Origin: Benzoatithermus sp963720725
GTDB lineage: Bacteria; Pseudomonadota; Alphaproteobacteria; Geminicoccales; Geminicoccaceae
Assembly (NCBI GenBank): GCA_963720725.1
Contig: CAVRGN010000001.1
Coordinates: forward strand, 372,001-436,000
DNA length: 64,000 nucleotides
Direction of reading: 5' to 3'
Part shown: positions 14,802 to 23,520 of the stretch, piece after piece
Layout of the letters: each line of letters opens with the position of its first letter
Numbering within the stretch: position 1 is the first letter of the stretch
The notes under the pieces: model-generated
Told to the model about the DNA's origin: nothing
What the model saw: only the letters and a program-made list of their open reading frames with translations
Database searches by the model: none
Program-made: the position numbers and the translations under genes

Positions 14802-16766
14802 TCAGCGGGTCACCGCCGGCATGCCGGCCAGGTAGCCGACATAGCCGCGCTGGTCGATCTGGCGGCGCAGGTCGTTCTTGATCTCGTCGGGGTATTTGGA
14901 GAGATCCTCCGCCGCACCGGGATGCTGAATGTTGGCCGTGATGTAGGCATGGCCGTTGTAGTCGTCGAACACGTTGAGCCCCGTGTTCTCCGCACCGGCT
15001 GGGCTGCTGAAGATCCGGGTCAACGACTTGGTGTCGGGGTTGAAGGCCCAGACGAAGTTGTTGAGGTGGGTACCGGAATCCTCGCCGATGAACAGGGTGC
15101 GCATCGCTTCCGACCAGCGGAGATTGTCGGGGTTTGCGACCAGGTTGGTATCGCAGGCGTCGTACTTGCCGGTAGTGGCCCCTTCCGGCTGCTTGGCGCC
15201 GTGCACGGGCGAATAGGCATCCACGGCGACCCACTCGCTGTCGATCGGCTGCCCGCCGGTATCCATTTGGCCGCCGGACAGGTTGCTCTCATAGACGGCG
15301 CCGCAGTTGAAGTCCTTGGAGTCTCCCACCAGCCGGATGTCGTCCTGGGGGCGGACGTCGTTCTTGCCGTCGGGCATGCCGGCCCGCACCGTGCTCGACA
15401 CGATCCACCGCTTCTTGTCGGCGATGCTGTGGGCGACGCCCTCGATCTTGGTGAACTCGGTGGTCGCATCCAGATAGGCCGCATAGCGCCGGGTCTCCAG
15501 GAGCGCTGCGGCCTGCTCCATGCCCGGCTTGAGGCGATAATACTCGAGTGCCGCTTTCGAGCCGGTGCCGGGATACATGTAGAGCGGCTTGAAGCCTTCG
15601 TGCTTGGCCGGATCGGCCTGGACCGCGTCGGCGGCGGCCACTTCCCAGATGTCGCTGAACTTGATGCCGCCGTCGATGAGCGCCTTCGCCTCGGCGTCGC
15701 TGGCATGGCCCAAGCGAATCCAGTTCAGCTTGGCGCGACCGAAATCGTCGCCGCTCTCCTGGACCCATTTGGCGGCGTACAGCGTGCCGGCGGTGAGGTC
15801 GTTGGCATTGTCGGCGACGTACATCGCCCAGATGACGTCGTCACCGTCGTCGCCGAAATAGACGGTGCGGCCATCGCCCATGACGTCGCCGAGCTCATAG
15901 GCCAAGCGGCCCATGGAGTAGTGCTTGACCGCCTCGCTGGAGCCGTCGGGCTTGACCGTCACCTCGACGATATGGCCGTACATGTATGGGTTGGCGCCAC
16001 CCTGGTCCCAGGTCTTGCCCAGCGTGCCGCGGTAGAGGTTCATCGGCTCCAGCGGCTTGGTCTCGAACACCCTGGCGTCGGGCTCGTACTCCTCGCTGCC
16101 CAGATGGGTCATCCACGGGGTGGTCGAGCCGTTGCACGGGATCCAGAGGCCCTCGACCGGGCTGAAGTCGACCGTCGACAGCTTGACCGGCGTCAACCGT
16201 CCCGTTGCCGGATCCTGGTCGAGCACGGTGACGTTCATCGCCATCGGCAGTTGGCCGTACAGCTCCACCGGCGGCTTGCTCGGGTCGATGTTCGGCGCCT
16301 CGGTCGAGTATTCCAGGTGGTTGACCAGGAACAACGGGTTGCCGGCGACGCCGTCGACCTTGGCGTCGGCGATACGCAGCAGCGAGGTGCCGTCCTGGCC
16401 GGCCGACATGAACGGCCCTGCGGCGACATTCCCTTCCTTGTCCGGCGCGCTCTGCTGGAGGGGTTTGCCGTCATGGTCGACGATCAGGCCCGAATACCAG
16501 CCGCCCACATAGTCGCCGGAGCGATGCAGGACGACGTAGCTCAACGGAAAGGTCTGTTTGCTGCCATCGGCAAGCGTCACCACCATCGACGACTGCGTGT
16601 AGGGGTTGGTCATCTCGAACTCGGTCGCAGGGGCCGGCGTCGCCGTGAACTCGACGGCGCTGACCTTCAGCGGCGCAGGCTGATCGGCGGCAAGTCCAGG
16701 CTGGGCCCAACCGCAGAGCGAGCCCACCAGTGCCGTGGAACCGGCCAGGATCCATCTCGATGGCAT
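14802..16766 (-). CDS. Exported PhoX/DUF839-like phosphatase
   Basis: A 654-residue protein with a signal peptide (MPSRWILAGSTALVGSLCGWAQPGLAAD) and the DUF839 fold of PhoX-type alkaline phosphatases, calcium/iron propeller enzymes of the periplasm. Family features include PLFLVNHLEYSTEAP, WIPCNGSTTPW with GSEEYEPD, a GDDGDDVIWAMYV blade and NPDNLRWSEAMRTLFIGEDS. The WIPCNGSTTPWMTHLGSEEYEP segment matches the metal-binding region of PhoX homologues. No Tat motif is apparent although many PhoX proteins use Tat. GGGGAGG precedes the ATG by ten bases. It converges on one SnoaL gene and diverges from another; no Pho box was found upstream, so phosphate control is not shown. Confidence 0.8.
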   Translation of the reverse strand: MPSRWILAGSTALVGSLCGWAQPGLAADQPAPLKVSAVEFTATPAPATEFEMTNPYTQSSMVVTLADGSKQTFPLSYVVLHRSGDYVGGWYSGLIVDHDGKPLQQSAPDKEGNVAAGPFMSAGQDGTSLLRIADAKVDGVAGNPLFLVNHLEYSTEAPNIDPSKPPVELYGQLPMAMNVTVLDQDPATGRLTPVKLSTVDFSPVEGLWIPCNGSTTPWMTHLGSEEYEPDARVFETKPLEPMNLYRGTLGKTWDQGGANPYMYGHIVEVTVKPDGSSEAVKHYSMGRLAYELGDVMGDGRTVYFGDDGDDVIWAMYVADNANDLTAGTLYAAKWVQESGDDFGRAKLNWIRLGHASDAEAKALIDGGIKFSDIWEVAAADAVQADPAKHEGFKPLYMYPGTGSKAALEYYRLKPGMEQAAALLETRRYAAYLDATTEFTKIEGVAHSIADKKRWIVSSTVRAGMPDGKNDVRPQDDIRLVGDSKDFNCGAVYESNLSGGQMDTGGQPIDSEWVAVDAYSPVHGAKQPEGATTGKYDACDTNLVANPDNLRWSEAMRTLFIGEDSGTHLNNFVWAFNPDTKSLTRIFSSPAGAENTGLNVFDDYNGHAYITANIQHPGAAEDLSKYPDEIKNDLRRQIDQRGYVGYLAGMPAVTR

Positions 16767-16970
16767 CGTTTATCTGCCTCCCCGTCGAATTGTTGCAGTT
16801 TTGTGACTAAAGCACCGGCGCCGTCGGCTTGCCAGAGGAAAAGGCGAGTTGAGGCTGGAACGGGGTCCGCCAAAGTCCGGGCCGTGGCGACAGTTGAACA
16901 CCGTGGCGGGAGTGGCGGCCCGCGTGATCTCCGGGCAAGCTCGGTCGAGCCAATCAGGGGAGGTGGAGCC

Positions 16971-17351
16971 GTGGAGGCGACTGCGCAACGCGACCAGATC
17001 GAGATTGCCTACGCAGCCTGGGACGCTGCCTTCAACGTGGGCGACGCCAGGGCAGTGGCCGCACTCTACGTCGCCAACGCGACCTTCCTGCCGGCCTCGC
17101 ATGAGGTGATCGAGGGCCCGGCCGGCATCGAGCGCTTCTTCGTCGAGGCCTTCGCCCAAGGGCTGACCGGGCACAGGTTCGAGCTGATCACCAGCCATGT
17201 CGAGGGCAACACGCTGGTGGCGGCGGCGAAGTGGACGGCTCGGGGCAGGGATTCGCAAGGGGCGCCGGCGACCTTCGACGGCATCGCCACCCACGTCTTC
17301 CTGAAGCAGGCGGACGGCGGCCTGAAGCTTCGCTTGCACACCTTCAATTGA
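16971..17351 (+). CDS. SnoaL/NTF2-like protein (intact paralogue)
   Basis: A 126-residue SnoaL-like protein starting at GTG 16971, seven bases after GGGGAGG. Features are AYAAWDAAFNVGDARAVAALY (first helix pair), EVIEGPAGIERFF, GLTGHRFELITSH and the C-terminal LKLRLHTFN. It is strongly similar along its length to the interrupted copy at 14352-14753. The family includes polyketide cyclases and isomerase-like proteins; many members have no known reaction. It diverges from the PhoX-like gene across about 200 bases and converges on the FAD oxidoreductase at 17359. Confidence 0.82.
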   Translation: MEATAQRDQIEIAYAAWDAAFNVGDARAVAALYVANATFLPASHEVIEGPAGIERFFVEAFAQGLTGHRFELITSHVEGNTLVAAAKWTARGRDSQGAPATFDGIATHVFLKQADGGLKLRLHTFN

Positions 17352-17358
17352 CGCGAGG

Positions 17359-18534
17359 TCAGATCACGTTGCGCTCGATCAGCGGGCGCCCGGCCGCGAA
17401 CCGCTCGAAGCCGAGGTCCGACAGGTCCAAGGTCCGGTAGCCGCCATGGACGATCAGCTCGGCGATCCCGCGGCCGACCGCCGGGGACTGCTGGATGCCG
17501 TGGCCCGAGAAGCCGTTGGCGAAGTAGAGGTTCGTCACCTTCGGATGAGCACCGACGATGCCGTTCTGGTCGACGGTGTTGTACTCGTAGTAGCCGGCCC
17601 AGGCATTGATCACCCGCAGCTGCTCGAATGCCGGGATCCGGGCCGCGAGCGCCGGCCAGATCACCTCCTCGAACAGCGAATGATCGGGCTCGAGCGGCTG
17701 GTCGTCGTGATCGTCGCCCGGGCGCGGCGGTGCGCCGGTGATGAAGTGCCGCCCTTCGGTCCGCACCCAGAACCCCGACGGGTCGATGACCAGCGGGCAG
17801 CCGGGCAGCGCGGCCGGGCTCGCCAGCACGAACACGGAGCGCGCCCGCGCCCGCACCGGCAGCTCGATGCCGGCCATGGCGGCGACCCGCGCGGCCCACG
17901 GACCGGCGGCGTTGACGAGGATGTCGCACCCGAGGCTCGTGCCGTCTCCCAGCCCGACCGCGCGGACCTGGCGGCCTTCCAGCGTGACACCCGTCGCCTC
18001 CGCCGCCAGGTAGCGGGCGCCCTGGGCGATCGCCTTGGCGCGGAACGCGCGCAGCAGGCCGTAGCCGTCGAACCAGCCCTCGCCGGTCCGTCCCAGCGAG
18101 GCGCCGGCGAGGTCGTCGACCGCGAGCCAGGGATAGCGCCGCTGCAGCTCCGCCACGGTCAGCAGTTCGACGTCGGCGCCATGCGCGACCTGCACGGCAT
18201 GGTTGGCGTGCAGGACCGCCATGCCGGGCTCGGTCGCCAGGAACAGATAGCCGGGCTCGACCAGCCCGATGTCCGGACACTCGCCGGCGACGGCCAGCTG
18301 GGCGCGGATGCCGCGCAGGAACTCGATGCCGAAGCGGCCGATGGCGATGTTGACCGGGGTCGAGAACTGCTGGCGGATCGAGCTCGCCGACAGGGCCGAG
18401 CTGGCCTGCCGGTAGCCGGGATCGCGCTCGACCACGACCACCTCGCCGGCGAAGGAAGGATCGGCCGTGAGCCAGTAGGCGATCGCGCTGCCGACGGCGC
18501 CGCCACCGATGATCACCACTCGTGCTGTCGCCAA
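17359..18534 (-). CDS. FAD-dependent oxidoreductase (DAO/FOXRED1-like)
   Basis: A 391-residue flavoenzyme of the DAO superfamily resembling sarcosine/dimethylglycine dehydrogenase-like proteins. The FAD motif VVIIGGGAVGSAIAYWL begins at residue 6, followed by VVVERDPGYRQASSALSASSIRQQFS, typical of this branch. Near the C-terminus GFSGHGIQQSPAVGRGIAELI is the flavin-contacting motif and WAGYYEYNTVDQNGIVG is a family signature. The start is TTG: AAGGAGG lies six bases upstream and no ATG is available. It is the second amine-oxidase-type enzyme in the region. The substrate is not evident. Confidence 0.9.
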   Translation of the reverse strand: MATARVVIIGGGAVGSAIAYWLTADPSFAGEVVVVERDPGYRQASSALSASSIRQQFSTPVNIAIGRFGIEFLRGIRAQLAVAGECPDIGLVEPGYLFLATEPGMAVLHANHAVQVAHGADVELLTVAELQRRYPWLAVDDLAGASLGRTGEGWFDGYGLLRAFRAKAIAQGARYLAAEATGVTLEGRQVRAVGLGDGTSLGCDILVNAAGPWAARVAAMAGIELPVRARARSVFVLASPAALPGCPLVIDPSGFWVRTEGRHFITGAPPRPGDDHDDQPLEPDHSLFEEVIWPALAARIPAFEQLRVINAWAGYYEYNTVDQNGIVGAHPKVTNLYFANGFSGHGIQQSPAVGRGIAELIVHGGYRTLDLSDLGFERFAAGRPLIERNVI

Positions 18535-18692
18535 GGGCCGCCTCCTTTGCGGCCGCAGGATAGCAGTGGTGCGGGTGGGCTAGCTAGCTGGGGCGGGGGC
18601 GAGCCTGCCAGCTCCGGGCCGGACTCCGACGATGACGGCAATGGCCGGAAAGCCTAAAGCGACGAGCTTCGCCGGCGCCGCCGCAAACGGGC

Positions 18693-19031
18693 CAGGCCGC
18701 GCTGGGCAAGCTGGGGCGCAGCGGCTATGCGGCCACCAAGGCGGGCCTGATGGGATTGACACGCACCTGGGCGCTTGAGCTTGCCGCCGACGGCATCACG
18801 GTCAACGCGGTGGCGCCGGGTCCGATCGCGACCGAGCTGTTCTCCGTCCACAATCCGCCACACGCGCCCCAGACCGAAGCCATCCTCAGACAGATCCCGG
18901 TCGGGCGGATCGGACGCCCCGAGGAAGTGGCGGCGGCGGTCGCCTTCTTCCTCGGCGAGCATGCCGGCTTCGTCACCGGCCAGGTCCTCTACGTCTGCGG
19001 CGGCCTGAGCGTCGGCAAGGCCGCAATCTAA
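18693..19031 (+). pseudogene. SDR oxidoreductase, C-terminal fragment
   Basis: The frame encodes only the second half of a short-chain dehydrogenase: QAALGKLGRSGYAATKAGL holds the YxxxK active-site motif. It is followed by TRTWALELAADGITVNAVAPG, the IGRPEEVAAAVAFFL helix and the closing GFVTGQVLYVCGG. The nucleotide-binding first half (TGxxxGxG) is absent, and the 150 bases upstream have no matching coding sequence or start with a ribosome site. It is therefore a 5'-truncated relic. The nearest SDR at 11338 differs clearly, so this is not a recent partial duplicate of it. Confidence 0.8.
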
Positions 19032-19033
19032 CC

Positions 19034-22000
19034 TCAGGGCTGCTGCGGCTGGCCGACCGCAGGTTCCGGCAGGCGCCGTCGTCCCGGCCGTGCGAACCGG
19101 CGCACCACGACGTAGAACACCGGTGTGAACAGCAGCCCGAACAGGGTCACGCCCAGCATGCCGGAAAAGACGGCGGTGCCGAGCGACTGGCGCATCTCCG
19201 CCCCGGCGCCGGTGGCGATCACCAGCGGGACCACGCCCAGGATGAAGGCGAACGAGGTCATCAGGATCGGCCGGAGCCGGGTGCGGGCCGCGTCCTCGGC
19301 GGCATTGGCCGGATGCTCGCCCTCGGCTTCGCGCTGCTTGGCGAACTCCACGATCAGGATCGCGTTCTTGGCGGCGAGCCCGACCAGCACGATCAGCCCG
19401 ATCTGGACCAGGATGTTGTTGTCCAGGCCGCGGAACATGACGCCGGTGATCGCGGCCAGGAGGCACATGGGCACGATCAGGATCACCGCCAGCGGCAGGA
19501 GCCAGCTCTCGTACTGGGCGGCCAGGAACAGGAACACGAACACCACCGAGGCGATGAACACGTAGATCGCGGTGTCGCCGGCGAGCTTCTCCTGGTAGGC
19601 GAGGTCGGTCCAGGAATAGGCGAAGCCGTCGGGCAGCACCTCGGCGGCGAGCCGCTCCATCGCGGCGATGGCCTGGCCGGTGGAGAATCCCGGCAGCGTG
19701 GAGCCCTGCACCTCGGCGGCGGGGTAGAGATTGTTGTGCGGCACGCGGTAGGGGCCGGTGAGATCCTTGAAGGTCGCGACCGAGCCCAAGGGCACCATGT
19801 CGCCACGCTCGTTGCGCGTCTTCAGGTTGGCGATGTCGCGCACCTCGCGCCGGAACTGGCCGTCGGCCTGGACCTGCACCCGGTAGGTGCGGCCGAGATA
19901 GTTGAAGTCGTTCACATAGGCCGAGCCCAGATAGACGTTGAGCGTCGAGAAGACGTTGTTGACTGGAACGCCCAGCATCTCGGCCTTGGCACGGTCGATG
20001 TCGGCATAGACCTTGGGCGTATTCGTGTTGAACAGCGTGAACACCGAGGTCAGGCCGGGCTCCTGGTTGGCCCGTGCCACCAGCTCGTTGGTCACCGCCG
20101 CCAGCGCGTCCGCCCCGCGGCCACGCCGGTCCTCGACATAGAGCTTGAAGCCGCCGCCGGTGCCGATGCCGCGGACCGGCGGCGGGCTGATCACCAGGGT
20201 GAAGGCCTCCTGCATCGTGCCCAGCTTGGCCCGCAGGTTGTTGATGATGTCCTCCGTCTTGATGCCGGCGGCGACCCGCTCCTCGAAGGGCTTGAGGGTG
20301 ACGAAGATCGCCCCCGAATTGGGCGCGTTGGTGAAGGTGGCGCCGTCGAAGCCGGCGAAGCCGGCGGTATGGGCGGTGCCCTCGACGGAAAGCGCGAGCT
20401 TGGTCGCCTCGCGCACGACCTTGTCGGTCCGCTCCATCGACGAGCCGGGGGGCAGCTGGATCACCGTGATCAGATAGCCCTGGTCCTGCTGCGGGATGAA
20501 GCCGGTCGGCGCGCGTTGGAACTGATAGACGGCAAGCCCAATCAGCCCACCGTAGACGACGAGCACCAGGACGCTGAGACGGACCAGCCGACGGGTGACG
20601 TTGCCATAGCCCAGCGACAGCTTGTCGAACAGGCGGTTGAAGCCGTCGAAGAACCAGCGGATGGGTGCGGTCAGTTTCGAATGCTTGGGATGTTCCTCGT
20701 GCGCCTTCAGCAGCAGCGCGCACAAGGCCGGCGAGAGGGTCAAGGACACCAGGCAGGAGATCAGCGTCGACGCCGCGATGGTGACGGCGAACTGTCGGTA
20801 GAATTGTCCCTGGATGCCCGAGATCAGGGCCGCCGGGATGAACACGGCGCAGAGTACCAGCGCGATGGCGAGCAAGGCGCCACCGACCTCGTCCATGGTC
20901 CGGTGCGCGGCTTCCTTGGGCGGTAGTCCCTGGCGCAGGTTGCGCTCGACGTTCTCGACCACGACGATGGCGTCGTCGACGACGATGCCGATCGCCAGCA
21001 CCAGGCCGAACAGCGAGAGGTTGTTGAGGCTGAAGCCGAGGGCCGCCATCACGGCGAAGGTGCCGATCAGCGAGACCGGAATCGCCACGATCGGGATGAT
21101 CGCCGCCCGCCAGGTCTGCAGGAACAGGATCACGACCACCACGACCAGCGCCACCGCCTCGAAGATGGTCTTGACCACCTCGTCGACCGACTGCTGGATG
21201 AATTGCGTCGGGTTGTAGATGATGTCGTAGTCGAGTCCGGCCGGGAAGCTCTTCTTGAGTTCCTCCATGGTGCGCTGGACCTCGGCGGCGGTCGCCAGCG
21301 CGTTCGATCCGGGCAGCTGGAAGATGCCGAGTGCCGTCGCGGTTCGGTCGTCCAGATAGGCGTTGCGCAGATAGTCCTGAGCGCCCAGCTCGACGCGGGC
21401 GACGTCGCGCACCCGCGTGATACGGCCGTCCGGGTCGGTCTTGACGATGATGTTCTCGAATTCGCGGACGTCCTCGAGCCGGCCCAGCGTCTGGACGCTG
21501 AGCTGGAACGCGCCGGGATTGGGAACGGGCAGCTGGTTGAGGCTGCCGGAGGCCACCTGGATGTTCTGGCCCGCCACCGCCTCGACCACGTCGTCCGCGG
21601 TCATGCCGAGCTCGGACAGGCGGTCGGGATTGAGCCAGATGCGCATCGAATAGTCGCGCGCGCCGAACACCTGGATGTCGCCGACGCCGTGCAGGCGCGC
21701 CAGCACGTCCTTGATCTGCAGCGTCGCGTAGTTGGAGATGTAGAGCTGATCGAGCGACCCGTCCGGCGAGTTGAGATGGATCACCATCATCAGGTCGGGC
21801 GAATTCTTCTTGGTCGTGATGCCGCGCCGGCGCACCTCCTCGGGCAGCTGGGGCTCGGCGATCGACACGCGGTTCTGGACCAGCACCTGCGCCTCGTCGA
21901 GATCGGTGCCGAGCGCGAAGGTGATGGTGACCTGGACGTTGCCGTCCCCCGTCGACTGGGAGACCATGTAGAGCATGTTCTCCACGCCGTTGATCTGCTG

Positions 22001-22204
22001 CTCCAACGGCGTGGCGACGGTTTCCGCCACGACCTCGGCGGAAGCACCCGGGTAGCTCGCCGACACCACGACCGTGGGCGGGGCGACCTCGGGATACTGG
22101 GCGACCGGCAGGCCGAAATAGGCGAGGCCGCCGATCAGCGTGAGCACGATCGAAATCACGGCCGCGAAGATCGGCCGGTCGACGAAGAAGTGCGAGAACC
22201 GCAT
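19034..22204 (-). CDS. RND multidrug efflux permease (HAE1 family)
   Basis: The inner-membrane pump of an AcrB/MexF-type tripartite efflux system, 1056 residues, the normal length. Family marks include the start MRFSHFFVDRPIFAAVISI, GAREYS-like QVFGARDYSMRIW, and paired Asp residues in the fourth membrane segment (GIVVDDAIVVVENVER). GFSLNNLSLFGLVLAIG and the second-half LILIVPMCLLAA region are also present. It exports drugs or metabolites using the proton gradient with an adaptor and an outer-membrane channel; no channel gene is present here. The ATG lies within the 3' end of the adaptor reading frame, so they form one operon. Confidence 0.95.
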   Translation of the reverse strand: MRFSHFFVDRPIFAAVISIVLTLIGGLAYFGLPVAQYPEVAPPTVVVSASYPGASAEVVAETVATPLEQQINGVENMLYMVSQSTGDGNVQVTITFALGTDLDEAQVLVQNRVSIAEPQLPEEVRRRGITTKKNSPDLMMVIHLNSPDGSLDQLYISNYATLQIKDVLARLHGVGDIQVFGARDYSMRIWLNPDRLSELGMTADDVVEAVAGQNIQVASGSLNQLPVPNPGAFQLSVQTLGRLEDVREFENIIVKTDPDGRITRVRDVARVELGAQDYLRNAYLDDRTATALGIFQLPGSNALATAAEVQRTMEELKKSFPAGLDYDIIYNPTQFIQQSVDEVVKTIFEAVALVVVVVILFLQTWRAAIIPIVAIPVSLIGTFAVMAALGFSLNNLSLFGLVLAIGIVVDDAIVVVENVERNLRQGLPPKEAAHRTMDEVGGALLAIALVLCAVFIPAALISGIQGQFYRQFAVTIAASTLISCLVSLTLSPALCALLLKAHEEHPKHSKLTAPIRWFFDGFNRLFDKLSLGYGNVTRRLVRLSVLVLVVYGGLIGLAVYQFQRAPTGFIPQQDQGYLITVIQLPPGSSMERTDKVVREATKLALSVEGTAHTAGFAGFDGATFTNAPNSGAIFVTLKPFEERVAAGIKTEDIINNLRAKLGTMQEAFTLVISPPPVRGIGTGGGFKLYVEDRRGRGADALAAVTNELVARANQEPGLTSVFTLFNTNTPKVYADIDRAKAEMLGVPVNNVFSTLNVYLGSAYVNDFNYLGRTYRVQVQADGQFRREVRDIANLKTRNERGDMVPLGSVATFKDLTGPYRVPHNNLYPAAEVQGSTLPGFSTGQAIAAMERLAAEVLPDGFAYSWTDLAYQEKLAGDTAIYVFIASVVFVFLFLAAQYESWLLPLAVILIVPMCLLAAITGVMFRGLDNNILVQIGLIVLVGLAAKNAILIVEFAKQREAEGEHPANAAEDAARTRLRPILMTSFAFILGVVPLVIATGAGAEMRQSLGTAVFSGMLGVTLFGLLFTPVFYVVVRRFARPGRRRLPEPAVGQPQQP

Positions 22205-23388
22205 CTCAGCCGGCCGCCGGCTCGGTCGGACTCGGGCGCGATCACGCCCTCCGTGGGCGTCACCTTCGCGCCGGGCCGCGCCCGGACCAGGCCGTTGATC
22301 ACGATCCGGTCCTCAGGCGTCAGGCCGCGGCGGACGATGCGCAGGCCGCCCGGCCGACTGGGGCCGGGACGGATGATCTTGGGCGCCACCACCCCGTCGT
22401 CGCCCACCGTCAGCACCACCTTGCGCGACTGGTCGGTGACGATCGCGGAATCCGGGATCAAAAACGCGTCGTACTCGGGTGAGCCCGGGATCCGGATGCG
22501 GCCGAACTGGCCGGGTGTGATCAGGCCGTCCGGATTGGGGAAGGTGGCGCGGCCGCGGATGGTACCGCTGCCCTGGTCGACCACATTGTCGACGAAGCTC
22601 ATCGTGCCCTCGTGGGGCCAGCCTTCCTCGTCGACGAGATGCGCCTGGACGATGGTCTCTCGATTGCGCGTCGAGGGCAGCTCGCCCTTGGCCGAGGCCC
22701 GCTGATAGGCGAGAAAGTCCGATTCGGACATGTCGAAGCTGAGATAGATCGGGTCGAGCTGGACGATGGTGGTCAGCAGCGTCTGGTCGCTGACCAGGTT
22801 GCCGACGTCGACGCGGCGGTCGGAGACCCGGCCGGCGAAAGGTGCGGTCACCCGCGTGAAGCCGAGGTCGAGCTCCGCTTGGCGCAGCTCCGCCTCCCGG
22901 CCGGCGAGACTGGCGCTGGCCTCGGCCAACTGCGCGTTGCGGTCGTCGAGCGTGGCGCGCGCGGCGGCCGAGGTGCTCACCAGCCTGCTGGTGCGGTCCT
23001 GGTCGAGCCGAGCCAGCTGCAGTTGGGCGCGCTGCTGCTCGATCTGGGCCTTGGCCCGGTCGACCGCGGCCTGGTAGGGGCGCGGATCGATCACGAACAG
23101 CATCTGGCCGGCCTCGACGATCTCGCCGTCCTTGAAGCCGATCTCCTGCAGGTAGCCGGCAACCCGCGCCCTGATCTCCACCTGCTGTACCGGCTCGAAC
23201 CGTCCGGTGAACTCGTCCCACTCGGTCAGCCGCTGCACCAGCGGCTTGGCGACCGTGACTTCGGGCGGCGGCGCGGCCTTCGCGTTGGCCGCCCCATCCG
23301 CCGGTTCGTCGCAGCCGGCGAGCAGCGACAGCCCGACCCATACCAGGGCCGCGCGCACCAACCGCTGCAGCGATCCATCGTCCGTCAT
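22156..23388 (-). CDS. RND efflux periplasmic adaptor (MFP)
   Basis: A membrane fusion protein with a lipoprotein signal (LVWVGLSLLAGC), lipoyl/hairpin region (ARVAGYLQEIGFKDGEIVEAGQMLFVIDPRPY) and long coiled coil. It continues through LDLGFTRVTAPFAGRV to a beta-barrel domain with ALVP-like AFLIPDSAIV. It links the pump to an outer-membrane channel. The last 28 codons run 49 bases into the permease gene and give an Arg/Ser/Gly-rich tail not typical of the family. Reading one base over from about 22230 gives a short TEPAAG ending with TGA one base before the permease ATG, so the 3' end is probably frameshifted. GAGGCAGG precedes the ATG. Confidence 0.92.
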   Translation of the reverse strand: MTDDGSLQRLVRAALVWVGLSLLAGCDEPADGAANAKAAPPPEVTVAKPLVQRLTEWDEFTGRFEPVQQVEIRARVAGYLQEIGFKDGEIVEAGQMLFVIDPRPYQAAVDRAKAQIEQQRAQLQLARLDQDRTSRLVSTSAAARATLDDRNAQLAEASASLAGREAELRQAELDLGFTRVTAPFAGRVSDRRVDVGNLVSDQTLLTTIVQLDPIYLSFDMSESDFLAYQRASAKGELPSTRNRETIVQAHLVDEEGWPHEGTMSFVDNVVDQGSGTIRGRATFPNPDGLITPGQFGRIRIPGSPEYDAFLIPDSAIVTDQSRKVVLTVGDDGVVAPKIIRPGPSRPGGLRIVRRGLTPEDRIVINGLVRARPGAKVTPTEGVIAPESDRAGGRLRCGSRTSSSTGRSSRP

Positions 23389-23504
23389 CCGACCTGCCTC
23401 CGGTCACAGCGATCATTCGTTGCAGTGCAGCACGTGAGCCGTTCGGCCAGGATCGTCAACCGAATCGGGCTCACCGCCGGCGCATGACCCGCATGACACC
23501 TGTT

Positions 23505-23520
23505 TGTGACCAGGATCACA
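23505..23520. promoter_or_regulatory. Perfect CRP-type site upstream of efflux operon
   Basis: TGTGA-CCAGGA-TCACA matches the CRP consensus TGTGA-N6-TCACA in all ten defined positions. It is centred 124 bases upstream of the adaptor ATG (minus strand) and overlaps the stop codon of glcF, the preceding gene on the same strand. CRP-family proteins would activate from here if transcription starts 60-70 bases nearer the gene. Confidence 0.55.

Noticed and set aside
16767..16970. Pho box upstream of the PhoX-like gene.
   Set aside because: No pair of CTGTCA-like units at 11-base spacing was found on either strand; CGACAG at about 16896 is isolated.
14754..17351. 865-codon plus-strand frame ending with the SnoaL-like sequence.
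   Set aside because: Only the last 126 codons are a recognisable protein with a ribosome site (GTG 16971); the rest is antisense to the PhoX-like gene.
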